9,306 nt of DNA from an uncultured Clostridia bacterium (lineage in GTDB: Bacteria > Bacillota > Clostridia > RUG12999). The notes under the pieces were generated by a model. It was given only the letters and a program-made list of their open reading frames with translations, was not told the origin of the DNA and did no database searches. Both the position numbers and the translations under genes were made by a program. Below are positions 1-6,586 of the stretch, piece by piece. Position 1 is the stretch's first letter. Every line of letters begins with the position of its first letter. The stretch is from contig CATIYX010000265.1 in assembly GCA_949739095.1 (NCBI GenBank), positions 1 to 9,306 on the forward strand. The letters are read 5' to 3'.

Positions 1-1643
1 CATAGCCGCACCAATCCGCCCGCCATGATGCCTGCGCTGAGACGAAGTGGTAAATAAATACCGACTGCAAACGGCAATACAGGAATACCCAGAATCTCTG
101 CCATAATTGCAATTCCCGCGCCTGCAAACACAAAGGTCCATGGCAGATTCGCCTCCATCACACCTTGCACTACGAGCTGCATCATGGTCGCCTGCGGCGC
201 GGGCAGTTGGTCAGACCCAAATCCCCACGCTGCACTGAGCAGATACAGTACGCCGCCAATTGCTGCCGCTGAAACCCCAGTTCCGATGAATTCGCCATAT
301 TGCTGCAGTTTAGGCGTAGCTCCTAAAATATATCCTGTCTTTAAATCTTGCGATGTATCGCCCGCAATCGCTGCCACAATACAAATAATGGAACCGATTG
401 CTATTGCGCCTGTCATACCTGCACGCCCAGCTGTTCCGGTCACCTTCAGCAGCATAGTGGACAAAAGCAAAGTCGCAATCGCCATACCAGAGACAGGATT
501 GTTGCTGCTGCCTACCATACCTACCAGCCGCGCCGATACAGTCGCAAAAAAGAATCCAAACACAACAATCATAAGCGCACCAAATATATTCACTGGGAAT
601 GCCGGCAGCAACCAAATTGCCAGTGCAATTGCCAAAACAGCAATTAAAATAAATGATATCGGAAGATCCCGTCCTGTACGCAATTCCTGTATGTCTTTTC
701 CACTTTTTCCGCGCAGGCTCCCCATAGCATTCATAAAAGTTTTAATAATCAACGGAAACGCTTTAATCAGACTTATAATTCCGCCCGCCGCTACTGCACC
801 CGCGCCAATATATTTGATATAGGTTGACCACAACTGATCCGGCAATAATTCGCTGATAGGCGCTGTACCCGGAAACACCACATTATCCGCACCAAATAGG
901 CTAATCAGCGGCATCAATACCAGCCAGCTTACCACTCCACCGCCCAGCATGTAGCTGGAAATCTTAGGTCCACAAATATATCCGACACCTACAAGAGCAG
1001 GTAAGACATCCACGCCTACTGCCGCTCCTTTATAGCCTTTTAAATCATATTGTACACTGCTGGGAAATATCCCCAGCCCATCCGCCACAAATTTATAAAC
1101 AGCTGCTATTCCTAATCCTGCAAAAACAGTGGACGCTTTCGCACCGCCCTCTTCTCCCGCCAAAAGCACTTCTGCACAGGCTGTCCCCTCAGGATAGGGC
1201 AGCGTCCCATGTTCCTCCACAATCAGCGCTTTACGCAGCGGCACCATAAAGAGCACCCCCAGCAAACCTCCGACCAGAGCAATGAGGAAAATTGTCAGAA
1301 GCGAAGGTGTCGCCGTTCCCCATTCATTCGCCCACAGAAACAAGGCGGGCAACGTAAAAATTGCTCCCGCTGCAACAGATTCTCCCGCTGAACCAATAGT
1401 TTGTACCATGTTATTTTCCAAAATGGAATCTCTCCGCAACGCGATACGGATAACCCCCATGGAAATAACCGCTGCCGGAATAGAGGCTGACACCGTCATA
1501 CCAACGCGTAGCCCCAAATAGGCATTTGCTGCACCGAACACCACTGCTAACAACACCCCAATCAATACAGATGTCACAGTAAATTCCGGCACAATTTTAT
1601 CAGAAGATATAAAAGGCTTAAATTCTTCTGCCGTGTTTTTCAC
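1..1643 (-). CDS. OPT-family oligopeptide transporter, C-terminus cut by window edge
   Basis: Reading the reverse complement gives 547 uninterrupted codons that run off the left edge; the usual family length is somewhat above 600 residues, so perhaps 70-100 are missing. The protein is very hydrophobic, with many membrane segments. It carries stretches I recognise from bacterial OPT transporters: HGTLPYPEGTACAE near residues 145-158, SSNNPVSGM near 379-387 and GDTSQDLKTG with GATPKLQQYGE at about 428-448. Family members are proton-coupled importers of oligopeptides, and some relatives carry metal chelates, so the substrate is not certain. The start is GTG at 1643, preceded by AAAGGA with 9 bases between; the ATG ten bases upstream is in another frame. 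The N-terminus, MKNTAEEFKPFISSDK, is short and polar before the first helix. The nearby PepD dipeptidase supports a peptide-import role. A private leader of 110 bases separates it from the acetyltransferase gene. Confidence 0.93.
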   Translation of the reverse strand, partial: MKNTAEEFKPFISSDKIVPEFTVTSVLIGVLLAVVFGAANAYLGLRVGMTVSASIPAAVISMGVIRIALRRDSILENNMVQTIGSAGESVAAGAIFTLPALFLWANEWGTATPSLLTIFLIALVGGLLGVLFMVPLRKALIVEEHGTLPYPEGTACAEVLLAGEEGGAKASTVFAGLGIAAVYKFVADGLGIFPSSVQYDLKGYKGAAVGVDVLPALVGVGYICGPKISSYMLGGGVVSWLVLMPLISLFGADNVVFPGTAPISELLPDQLWSTYIKYIGAGAVAAGGIISLIKAFPLIIKTFMNAMGSLRGKSGKDIQELRTGRDLPISFILIAVLAIALAIWLLPAFPVNIFGALMIVVFGFFFATVSARLVGMVGSSNNPVSGMAIATLLLSTMLLKVTGTAGRAGMTGAIAIGSIICIVAAIAGDTSQDLKTGYILGATPKLQQYGEFIGTGVSAAAIGGVLYLLSAAWGFGSDQLPAPQATMMQLVVQGVMEANLPWTFVFAGAGIAIMAEILGIPVLPFAVGIYLPLRLSAGIMAGGLVRL

Positions 1644-1661
1644 AGAACGTCATCCTTTCTG

Positions 1662-1723
1662 TCCCATCAATTGTTTTTACGTTTAGTATACCCTTTATTG
1701 GGCGTAGGTATCCCATTCAATTG
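1662..1723. repeat. Imperfect direct repeat flanking the OPT -10 box
   Basis: On the plus strand TCCCATTCAATTG (1711-1723) recurs as TCCCATCAATTG (1662-1673), one base shorter, and each copy is followed by a similar T-rich run (ATTTTTAG and TTTTTACG). The two copies are 49 bases apart start to start and lie on either side of the TATACT box, one upstream and one in the transcribed leader just ahead of the ribosome binding site. This layout would suit paired regulator binding, but a chance match or small duplication is possible. Confidence 0.45.
1685..1690 (-). promoter_or_regulatory. -10 box of a probable promoter for the OPT transporter
   Basis: TATACT on the minus strand, 41 bases upstream of the GTG start, in an AT-rich gap. 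No good -35 lies at 16-18 bases (GGATAC is the 17-base candidate); a TTGAAT lies about 24 bases upstream, too far for normal spacing. A weak -35 would fit a promoter that needs an activator, but this is inference. The imperfect arms ATACC and GGTAT around the spacer could also form a short hairpin. Confidence 0.45.
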
Positions 1724-1753
1724 ATTTTTAGGCAGAAAAAGTGAATCTTTCCT

Positions 1754-2266
1754 CTATTTTTTCTTGATGCAATAAATATCATGCGGCATATCCATACCAT
1801 AATAATGTTTCACAAAAGAGCCGACTTTCTTCATCCCACCTCGTTTTGCCACATTTTGCGAAGCAATATTATTGTCGCGGATAATAGAATAAACTTCTTC
1901 TGCGCCCAGCGTTTCAAATGCATAGTCACGGCACGCCACTGCTGCTTCTGTAGCATATCCCTTATGCCAAAACGCCTTTTGGAATAGGTATCCGATTTCT
2001 AAAACTTCTCTGCCATCACACGCCTGCATTGTCAGCCCTGCTTGTCCAATCATCTCACCAGTTTTTTTCAAAATGACTGCCCACAAGCCAAATCCATATT
2101 GCGCATAACGGTTCAACTGCTTGTCCAGCCACATCCACACTTCTTCCTCTAAAAATGCATGTTCATAGGCATACATGACCTCTTCGTCCTGTAAAATTTT
2201 GCATAAATCCGAAAAATCCTGTTCTGTTAATTTTCTCAAAATGAGCCGCTCTGTTTCCAAAACCAT
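1754..2266 (-). CDS. GNAT-family N-acetyltransferase, RimJ/RimL type
   Basis: A complete 170-residue protein. It opens with ETERLILRKLTEQD, the typical first strand of the Acetyltransf_3 (RimJ/RimL/YdaF-like) group. The acetyl-CoA pyrophosphate loop is visible as KGYATEA at residues 102-108, where Q/RxxGxG/A is usual, and the last motif is NIASQNVAKRGGMKKVG at about 133-149, the common N-xx-S-xN-x4-G-GM pattern. Members transfer acetyl groups to N-terminal or free amines of proteins, antibiotics or metabolites; nothing here gives the acceptor. It should be cytoplasmic. The start ATG at 2266 follows a GGGAGAGGG purine run; an ATG four bases upstream is out of frame. Only about 20 bases separate the start from the terminator behind pepD, so it probably depends on readthrough from pepD or a promoter inside that gene. 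No terminator is evident after it. Confidence 0.9.
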   Translation of the reverse strand: MVLETERLILRKLTEQDFSDLCKILQDEEVMYAYEHAFLEEEVWMWLDKQLNRYAQYGFGLWAVILKKTGEMIGQAGLTMQACDGREVLEIGYLFQKAFWHKGYATEAAVACRDYAFETLGAEEVYSIIRDNNIASQNVAKRGGMKKVGSFVKHYYGMDMPHDIYCIKKK

Positions 2267-2286
2267 ACATTTCCCTCTCCCTATTA

Positions 2287-2309
2287 CAAAAAGGGCGCAA
2301 ACTGCGCCC
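2287..2309 (-). terminator. Rho-independent terminator after pepD
   Basis: On the minus strand TGCGCCC pairs perfectly with GGGCGCA: in transcript order the stem is GGGCGCA-GTT-TGCGCCC, with seven base pairs and a three-base loop, followed directly by TTTTTG. It begins 5 bases after the pepD stop codon. It would end most pepD transcripts and limit expression of the acetyltransferase gene downstream. Confidence 0.9.
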
Positions 2310-2314
2310 CGTTC

Positions 2315-3808
2315 TCATTCGTTTTCTACAATCGTATAAATAATGCGCCGGTTTGGTTTTGTCAATTCCTCCAGCACTGCAATAAGCAGATTCCAAACAT
2401 TTGCACAGGACTGCAAATCCATCGTCTCATCCGGCGTATGACATCCCCGTAGCGTAGGTCCTACCGCAATGGCATCCAAACCCTCTATAGCGCCCGCAAA
2501 GAGTCCACATTCCAATCCCGCATGTATCGCATCCACCTTCAACTCTCCATGAAATAATTTCCGATACATGTCGCAAAATACATCGCGGATTTTGGAATAT
2601 GCCGCATATTGCCAGCCGGGATATTCCGCTCGATACCGGATGGTACATCCAAATGTTTCTCCCAGCAAAGCAAGTTGTTCTTTGATTTCCTCCTGCAACG
2701 GCTGCACACTGCTACGTGGTGCAAAAACAGCTCGAAACACCCCATCTTCCAGCCGTACAACCCCCAAATTGAGGGAACTGACTACAAATCCATCATGCAG
2801 CATATCTTTTTTCTGTACACCATCTGGCGCTAAAAACAGCATACGCACAATCTTTTTTGTCTGTTCCCCTGTCACCGCCGATGCAGGAGCTTCCTCTGAA
2901 ATAATATTTACATCAAACTCTGCTTCCATAGGACAAAATTCTTCCCGAAGCTGCTCTGCTTTTTCTGACAGCCATTCTTTTGCTCGTGCCAATACAGTTT
3001 CATTTTCTAATGCAATCCACGCGTCACACTCCCGCGGAATTGCATTGTCCTTATTGCCTCCATGCAGTGATACCAATTGATAGGGTACTTCTTTCGACAA
3101 CAGATATAATATTCGCGCCATAATTTTGTTAGCATTCCCTCGCTGTAAATGGATTTCCGCACCGGAATGTCCGCCCATCAATCCGCGCAGCGCAATATGC
3201 AGCGCGGTAGTTCCGCAGGCTTCTTCCGAGACAGGACAGGATAATTCTGCACGTAGCCCGCCTGCACAGCTTACTGTTGCAACACCCTCTTCTTCGGAAT
3301 CCAAATTAATCATTGTTTTTGCACGCAACTTTGTTTTATCAAGCAACGCCGCACCTGTCAGTCCTGTTTCTTCCTGTACCGTAAAAACACATTCCAGCGG
3401 CGGATGCACCAATGAGTTGTCTGCTAAAATTGTCAGCATATAAGCAACGGCAATTCCATTATCTGCTCCAAGAGTTGTTCCGTTTGCCCGCACAAACCCG
3501 CCCTCTTGAATGATATCGATCCCCTCTGTTTCAAAATTGTGCACCACATCATGATTTTTTTCGCACACCATATCAGTATGCCCCTGTAACATCACCGGCT
3601 CCAATGTTTCACATCCACTGCTGCCTGTTTTGCGAATCACAACATTATAAACCTCGTCAACCTCATATTCTAAACCATGTTCTTTTGCGAATGCCGCCAA
3701 GTAGTCACTGATTGCTTTTTCGTTACCTGACCCACGCGCGATGGCACTGATTTCTTCAAAATAGTGAAATACTGCCGCTGGTTCGTATCCCTTGATTTTA
3801 TAATCCAT
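2315..3808 (-). CDS. pepD: Cytosolic non-specific dipeptidase (aminoacyl-histidine dipeptidase, M20C)
   Basis: A complete 497-residue metallopeptidase of MEROPS family M20C; E. coli PepD has 485. It hydrolyses dipeptides in the cytoplasm, classically carnosine-like Xaa-His and many others, with two zinc ions. With the start at 3808 the expected residues fall at H77 and D79 (GHTD), D116 (GADN), E146 and E147 (QEETG), D170 (NLDSEE) and H457 (GCHTPDE). As I recall the Vibrio PepD structure, these match its metal ligands H80, D119, E150, D173, H461 and catalytic D82, E149, all within four positions. This also supports the chosen start. The dimerisation lid contains GGHSGAEIH and RGNANK, typical of M20C. 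An in-frame GTG at 3871 would add 21 residues that match nothing I know, and it has a poorly spaced ribosome site. The ATG at 3808 has AAGGAG 11 bases ahead, slightly long. No signal peptide is seen. Confidence 0.96.
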   Translation of the reverse strand: MDYKIKGYEPAAVFHYFEEISAIARGSGNEKAISDYLAAFAKEHGLEYEVDEVYNVVIRKTGSSGCETLEPVMLQGHTDMVCEKNHDVVHNFETEGIDIIQEGGFVRANGTTLGADNGIAVAYMLTILADNSLVHPPLECVFTVQEETGLTGAALLDKTKLRAKTMINLDSEEEGVATVSCAGGLRAELSCPVSEEACGTTALHIALRGLMGGHSGAEIHLQRGNANKIMARILYLLSKEVPYQLVSLHGGNKDNAIPRECDAWIALENETVLARAKEWLSEKAEQLREEFCPMEAEFDVNIISEEAPASAVTGEQTKKIVRMLFLAPDGVQKKDMLHDGFVVSSLNLGVVRLEDGVFRAVFAPRSSVQPLQEEIKEQLALLGETFGCTIRYRAEYPGWQYAAYSKIRDVFCDMYRKLFHGELKVDAIHAGLECGLFAGAIEGLDAIAVGPTLRGCHTPDETMDLQSCANVWNLLIAVLEELTKPNRRIIYTIVENE

Positions 3809-3875
3809 ATTACTTTCTGCTCCTTCTATCACATTTTTCTGCAAAGTATTCTCTCCATATTTCAGATTCACTGCT

Positions 3876-3893
3876 CCAGCGTCTTGCCGCTGG
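3876..3893 (-). other. Hairpin in the pepD leader
   Basis: CCAGCG and CGCTGG form a perfect six-pair stem around a six-base loop in the 5' untranslated leader of pepD. No T-run follows, so it is not a simple terminator. A weaker hairpin (ATGAG-GGAAC-TTCAT) sits just before it. I compared this leader from memory with common riboswitches and recognised none. Confidence 0.4.
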
Positions 3894-3926
3894 CATGAAG
3901 TTCCCTCATCAGTTACACTGCTATAT

Positions 3927-3955
3927 AGTATACCTCATTTTAAGGATAAAATCAA
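3927..3955 (-). promoter_or_regulatory. Sigma-A-type promoter of pepD
   Basis: On the minus strand TTGATT (3955-3950), a spacer of exactly 17 bases, and TATACT (3932-3927). Predicted transcription start is near 3920, which gives a leader of about 110 bases before the pepD ATG. The -35 lies only 11 bases after the holin stop codon, and no terminator separates them, so holin transcripts may run into pepD as well. Confidence 0.8.
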
Positions 3956-3966
3956 TTTTTGGCGGA

Positions 3967-4278
3967 CTATAATTTCTGCTTTTGTTTCATTAATTGATGA
4001 ATATATACGCTGCCGCCCGCTGTCAAAATACCTTGTGTAATCGCTGTAAACAGCATAGCTGCCGCCTCATGCCAGGACTGAATGCTACAACACCCCACCA
4101 AATAAAGCAGGGACAACAAAATGGAAATTACTCCAAGTATATACGGAATCCATGCATCTGGTACTTTTGATTTTTTAATGGCGCTGCCAATGAAAAACAA
4201 TACTGGAATCAATACTACTAACTCTGGTTTAACAAACATCTGTATCAAGTCTATAGATTCCTGAAACGCTTCTAACAT
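3967..4278 (-). CDS. Holin-like membrane protein (phage holin 5_2 / A118-type family)
   Basis: A complete 103-residue protein with three hydrophobic helices at about 18-34, 43-61 and 71-96, and a lysine-rich tail (MKQKQKL), as expected of a small inner-membrane holin. The pattern VLIPVLFFIGSAIKKSK, then WIPYILG, then FTAITQGILTAGGSVY, is what I remember for the Phage_holin_5_2 family. In phages such proteins make membrane holes that release endolysin at the end of infection. The start ATG at 4278 has a GGGGG run 7 bases upstream and AGGA closer in. A candidate promoter, TTGAAC at 4322-4317 with 17 bases to TATGGA, is weak. Neither neighbour is a phage gene: a polysaccharide lyase lies upstream and pepD downstream, and no endolysin is in the window. 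It may be a prophage remnant or a domesticated holin used in cell lysis or protein export; the sequence does not decide. Confidence 0.82.
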   Translation of the reverse strand: MLEAFQESIDLIQMFVKPELVVLIPVLFFIGSAIKKSKVPDAWIPYILGVISILLSLLYLVGCCSIQSWHEAAAMLFTAITQGILTAGGSVYIHQLMKQKQKL

Positions 4279-4349
4279 AGTCCTTCCCCCTATTCCATAT
4301 AATTTATGTCAGTCTCGTTCAAATTATGTTTATCCACCTTATGCTGCAC

Positions 4350-4372
4350 GCTATTTTGAGGGATAAAATAGC
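4350..4372. other. Perfect AT-rich hairpin upstream of the holin gene
   Basis: GCTATTTT and AAAATAGC form a perfect eight-pair stem around a seven-base loop. It abuts the lyase terminator: its arm AAAATAGC, read on the minus strand as GCTATTTT, is also part of the T-rich tail of that terminator. It lies about 70 bases before the holin start and might be a leader structure or operator for it. Confidence 0.4.
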
Positions 4373-4373
4373 A

Positions 4374-4427
4374 AAACGCCATGGCTTTGGAACTCCATTT
4401 AAAATGCTCCAACTGCCAATGGCGTTT
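4374..4427 (-). terminator. Long imperfect hairpin, probable terminator of the intracellular lyase gene
   Basis: AAACGCCAT (4374-4382) pairs with ATGGCGTTT (4419-4427) over nine bases. After one bulged A come three GGC/GCC pairs, a small internal loop, then TGGA/TCCA, closing a 16-base loop that itself contains CATTT/AAATG. Read on the minus strand the stem ends in GGCGTTTTGCTATTTT, an interrupted U-rich tail, about 78 bases after the lyase stop codon. The remaining stretch 4428-4504 holds only a small stem (ATATCC-GGA-GGATAT, 4461-4475). Confidence 0.65.
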
Positions 4428-4504
4428 ATAACTCATTATCCGCTTGTTTGCGATGCCTACATATCCGGAGGATATTTCGCGAAAAAGCTGGAATCTAATA
4501 GTAT

Positions 4505-6418
4505 TTAAATATGCCAAGTATCCATAGCCTCTAACGCCGAAATTTGTCCTACGCCCTCCACATCAATTAAAGGCACAAAAACCAACGAAAGTGTTATGTC
4601 ATTCGCGTCCTGAATATGCACTGTTAATTTTTTAACCCCATCATTGGGACTGTTTCCCGCCGGATTGGGACACATCGGCAAAGGTTTTGCGTCCATCATT
4701 TGAAATGCAGCAGCATTTACATTAGACCTAAGCACTATCATCATTTTCTTGCCGTTTTGTTCCAATATTGCTGTTTTACCATCCGCCGCAATCTGGATGG
4801 CTGCTTTTGTCTGCATAAACCACCAATAATCTGCATTTTTTGCTTCTATCTCATCCTGAATAATAATCTTATGACGATTATCCAGCATATAAAATCCGCG
4901 TTTTGCCGAAAAAACGGTTTCGTCATTTGAAAATGCCGGTGTAGCATTTATAATGGCAAAACTTGCATGTGGCTCCGACTCAAATTTTTCTATTTTGGAG
5001 TAAGCCAGCGGATACTGATCAGGTTTATTTCCCGGATTGAGAACCATGGCATTCTGCCCTTCCGCCCGCATTCTGTAATAAGTCCACCTCTGTCCGTTTT
5101 CTCTGTAATCCCAATATCCAGGAACGGCATAGCTTTCCTGTCCAATCAGCCACGCCCATCGTTCTCCCAATGCATCCAGCACAAACGCTCCTGTATTCAA
5201 ACTGCCATGAACCTCACTGTTAAATCCGCCTTTCAAACAGACTGACAGTGCATTCTTATCATCCCAGTCGCTGCACATGCCAACCGATTCTGTGCGTTCA
5301 AAATATCCGTCTTTGGGAAAATCTGACAAATCACAGTCGCAGGGTGAATACCAAAGCAGGTCATATGCTTTTGCTTTTACATCATATTTTTCCATCGCTT
5401 TCAACCTTAACCCACAAAGCTCCGGTTTGTTCAAAATTTGGGCTAAGTGAAACAAATCAGCGGAGATATACATTTTGGGAAGCCCGTTTCCCCAATTGAA
5501 TGCCATTCCCGTTGCTCCGGTCATATATACAGGAAAATAACCTGTTTTTTCTATTCCAGGCGTACTGCTAATGCCATAGTCCGTACCAAAAGCCGCTCTT
5601 AGCGTTCCCATAATTTCATTTGTGGATTCCATGGGCCAATACCAGTAATATACTCCTTCTTTTCCTGCTCCGTATTCTAAAAACTCCGGCAAATAATTTT
5701 CAAGCGCCCACAATGCACTTTCTATAATCTCGACACATACTTCCTCACATTCATCAAACAGTGCCGTCGCTGCCATCATTAGTCCGCAGTTTATAGATAC
5801 ATTGTGATTTGTGTTTTGCAAGATATAATGTGCGTCCACACCATCCTCATAAGGGTTTCGATAAACCTCAAGTTCAGGCATTAAAGCCTTATTGAGAATT
5901 GCATTTTTCACCATTTCACGCTGTCTCAGAGATAAAAAATCAAATAGCCAGTCATAACCTATTGCCATGCCCTTTAATATGTATGCCATATCCAGTTTTT
6001 CGGTAGGTGACCAGGTAGAAAAACTACACATCCTCTCCATTTCCTGCCAGGCACGGTTTGCAAATCTTTCTTCCTTTGTCAATTGATATACCAAACAAAG
6101 ATTTTTTAATCGGTCTGTACTGAGATGCCGCTCTGCTTTTTGCGGCAGTGGCGAGAGCAAAATTTCTTCTGCTTCCTGCAAAACTTCATCGAAAAACTGT
6201 TTCGTTGTACTGTCGCCTTTCACCCTTGCAATGATTTCATCAAAATCTTTCCCCGTTGCCAGCACTCTCGGGTGTCTCGCATTTTTTTTATGAAAATCTT
6301 TCTTCAGTTCTTCCACAGATTTATGCTGATACACAATTTTTCGGATTGGTTCCTCTTTACCCACACATAATCGAGTTTGCGGTCTGCTTTCATACTTAAA
6401 TTTCATATCCCAATTCAT
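4505..6418 (-). CDS. Heparinase II/III-like polysaccharide lyase, single-core, no signal peptide
   Basis: A complete 637-residue protein of the (alpha/alpha) toroid plus beta-sandwich lyase fold. The toroid covers about 45-345, with IGYDWLFDFLS at 153-163, the NTNHN helix at 202-206 and GKEGVYYWYW at 252-261. The beta-sandwich starts at about 375, with VHGSLNTGAFVLDALGERWA at 403-422. In heparinase II, as I recall, His202, Tyr257 and His406 do catalysis; H205, Y257 or Y258 and H404 here sit in similar places. Such enzymes break uronic-acid-containing chains by beta-elimination; the substrate is unknown. The N-terminus MNWDMKFKYESRPQTR is polar, so I infer a cytoplasmic enzyme acting on imported oligosaccharides. 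It is a paralogue of the upstream gene, roughly half identical in the toroid and clearly higher in the sandwich, and it stops at MDTWHI, where the paralogue reads MDDWEI and goes on. The start has AAGGAG seven bases upstream, with an in-frame TAA just before. Confidence 0.88.
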   Translation of the reverse strand: MNWDMKFKYESRPQTRLCVGKEEPIRKIVYQHKSVEELKKDFHKKNARHPRVLATGKDFDEIIARVKGDSTTKQFFDEVLQEAEEILLSPLPQKAERHLSTDRLKNLCLVYQLTKEERFANRAWQEMERMCSFSTWSPTEKLDMAYILKGMAIGYDWLFDFLSLRQREMVKNAILNKALMPELEVYRNPYEDGVDAHYILQNTNHNVSINCGLMMAATALFDECEEVCVEIIESALWALENYLPEFLEYGAGKEGVYYWYWPMESTNEIMGTLRAAFGTDYGISSTPGIEKTGYFPVYMTGATGMAFNWGNGLPKMYISADLFHLAQILNKPELCGLRLKAMEKYDVKAKAYDLLWYSPCDCDLSDFPKDGYFERTESVGMCSDWDDKNALSVCLKGGFNSEVHGSLNTGAFVLDALGERWAWLIGQESYAVPGYWDYRENGQRWTYYRMRAEGQNAMVLNPGNKPDQYPLAYSKIEKFESEPHASFAIINATPAFSNDETVFSAKRGFYMLDNRHKIIIQDEIEAKNADYWWFMQTKAAIQIAADGKTAILEQNGKKMMIVLRSNVNAAAFQMMDAKPLPMCPNPAGNSPNDGVKKLTVHIQDANDITLSLVFVPLIDVEGVGQISALEAMDTWHI

Positions 6419-6433
6419 TACTTATCTCCTTAT

Positions 6434-6463
6434 ATTATACAAAATGTTTTGGTATATTTTCAA
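6434..6463 (-). promoter_or_regulatory. Promoter of the intracellular lyase gene
   Basis: On the minus strand TTGAAA (6463-6458), an 18-base spacer and a consensus TATAAT (6439-6434). Only 15 bases separate the -10 from the ATG, so the predicted transcription start falls within or just after the AAGGAG ribosome site, leaving a leader of about 8 bases. Either the start is early, or the message is almost leaderless, or transcription also comes from the gene upstream. Confidence 0.6.
6436..6456. promoter_or_regulatory. 21-bp operator-like palindrome over the lyase promoter
   Basis: TATACAAAA and TTTTGGTATA flank a central TG: an inverted repeat with nine pairs per side and one extra G. It covers most of the spacer and four bases of the -10, where a dimeric repressor (for example of the GntR or LacI type) would block RNA polymerase. 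It does not fit the CcpA cre consensus as I know it. The regulator is not in the window. Confidence 0.5.
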
Positions 6464-6524
6464 TCAATGCTATTGCTCCACTATAGGTCAGATAATGAAG
6501 ATATTAGTTCCACTGCCGGACATA

Positions 6525-6561
6525 ATATGTTCCCCACCTTCCCACAAGGAGAGGAACATAT
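6525..6561 (-). other. Strong intercistronic hairpin between the two lyase genes
   Basis: ATATGTTCCCCACCTT and AAGGAGAGGAACATAT form a 16-position stem with a single T-T-type mismatch and one G-T wobble when read on the minus strand, around a five-base loop. It begins 26 bases after the stop codon of the upstream lyase, where a terminator would be, but its minus-strand tail (TATGTCC) is not U-rich. It may be a weak terminator, or a 3' end stabiliser or processing site that gives unequal expression of the two genes. Confidence 0.6.
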
Positions 6562-6586
6562 TTGTCTTATGACTATATGACATCGG

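Noticed and set aside
184..822. 212-codon plus-strand open frame opposite the OPT gene
   Set aside because: It is the antisense of a clear membrane transporter. Its protein is Pro/Ala/Ile-rich with no known motif, and it has no ribosome site.
2568..3080. 170-codon plus-strand frame inside pepD
   Set aside because: It is antisense to a dipeptidase whose catalytic residues are all in place. Its composition (Ser/Cys-rich) is typical of a shadow frame.
3809..3871. Upstream GTG (3871) as the pepD start, adding 21 residues
   Set aside because: The catalytic residue numbering matches known PepD when Met at 3808 is used, and GGAG is only two bases from the GTG.
3868..3919. Known riboswitch or hammerhead-like element (CTGATGAG in the pepD leader)
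   Set aside because: CTGATGAG resembles the hammerhead core, but the required stem and GAAA are missing. No consensus of a riboswitch I know fits.
3967..4278. Holin as proof of a prophage in the window
   Set aside because: No other phage gene, attachment site or integrase is present; the neighbours are metabolic genes.
4290..4517. 75-codon minus-strand frame between the lyase and the holin
   Set aside because: It overlaps the lyase stop and runs through both inverted repeats. There is no good ribosome site and no recognisable protein.
6377..6580. 67-codon plus-strand frame across the lyase intergenic gap
   Set aside because: It covers the promoter, palindrome and hairpin of the minus-strand genes and starts inside a coding region with no ribosome site.
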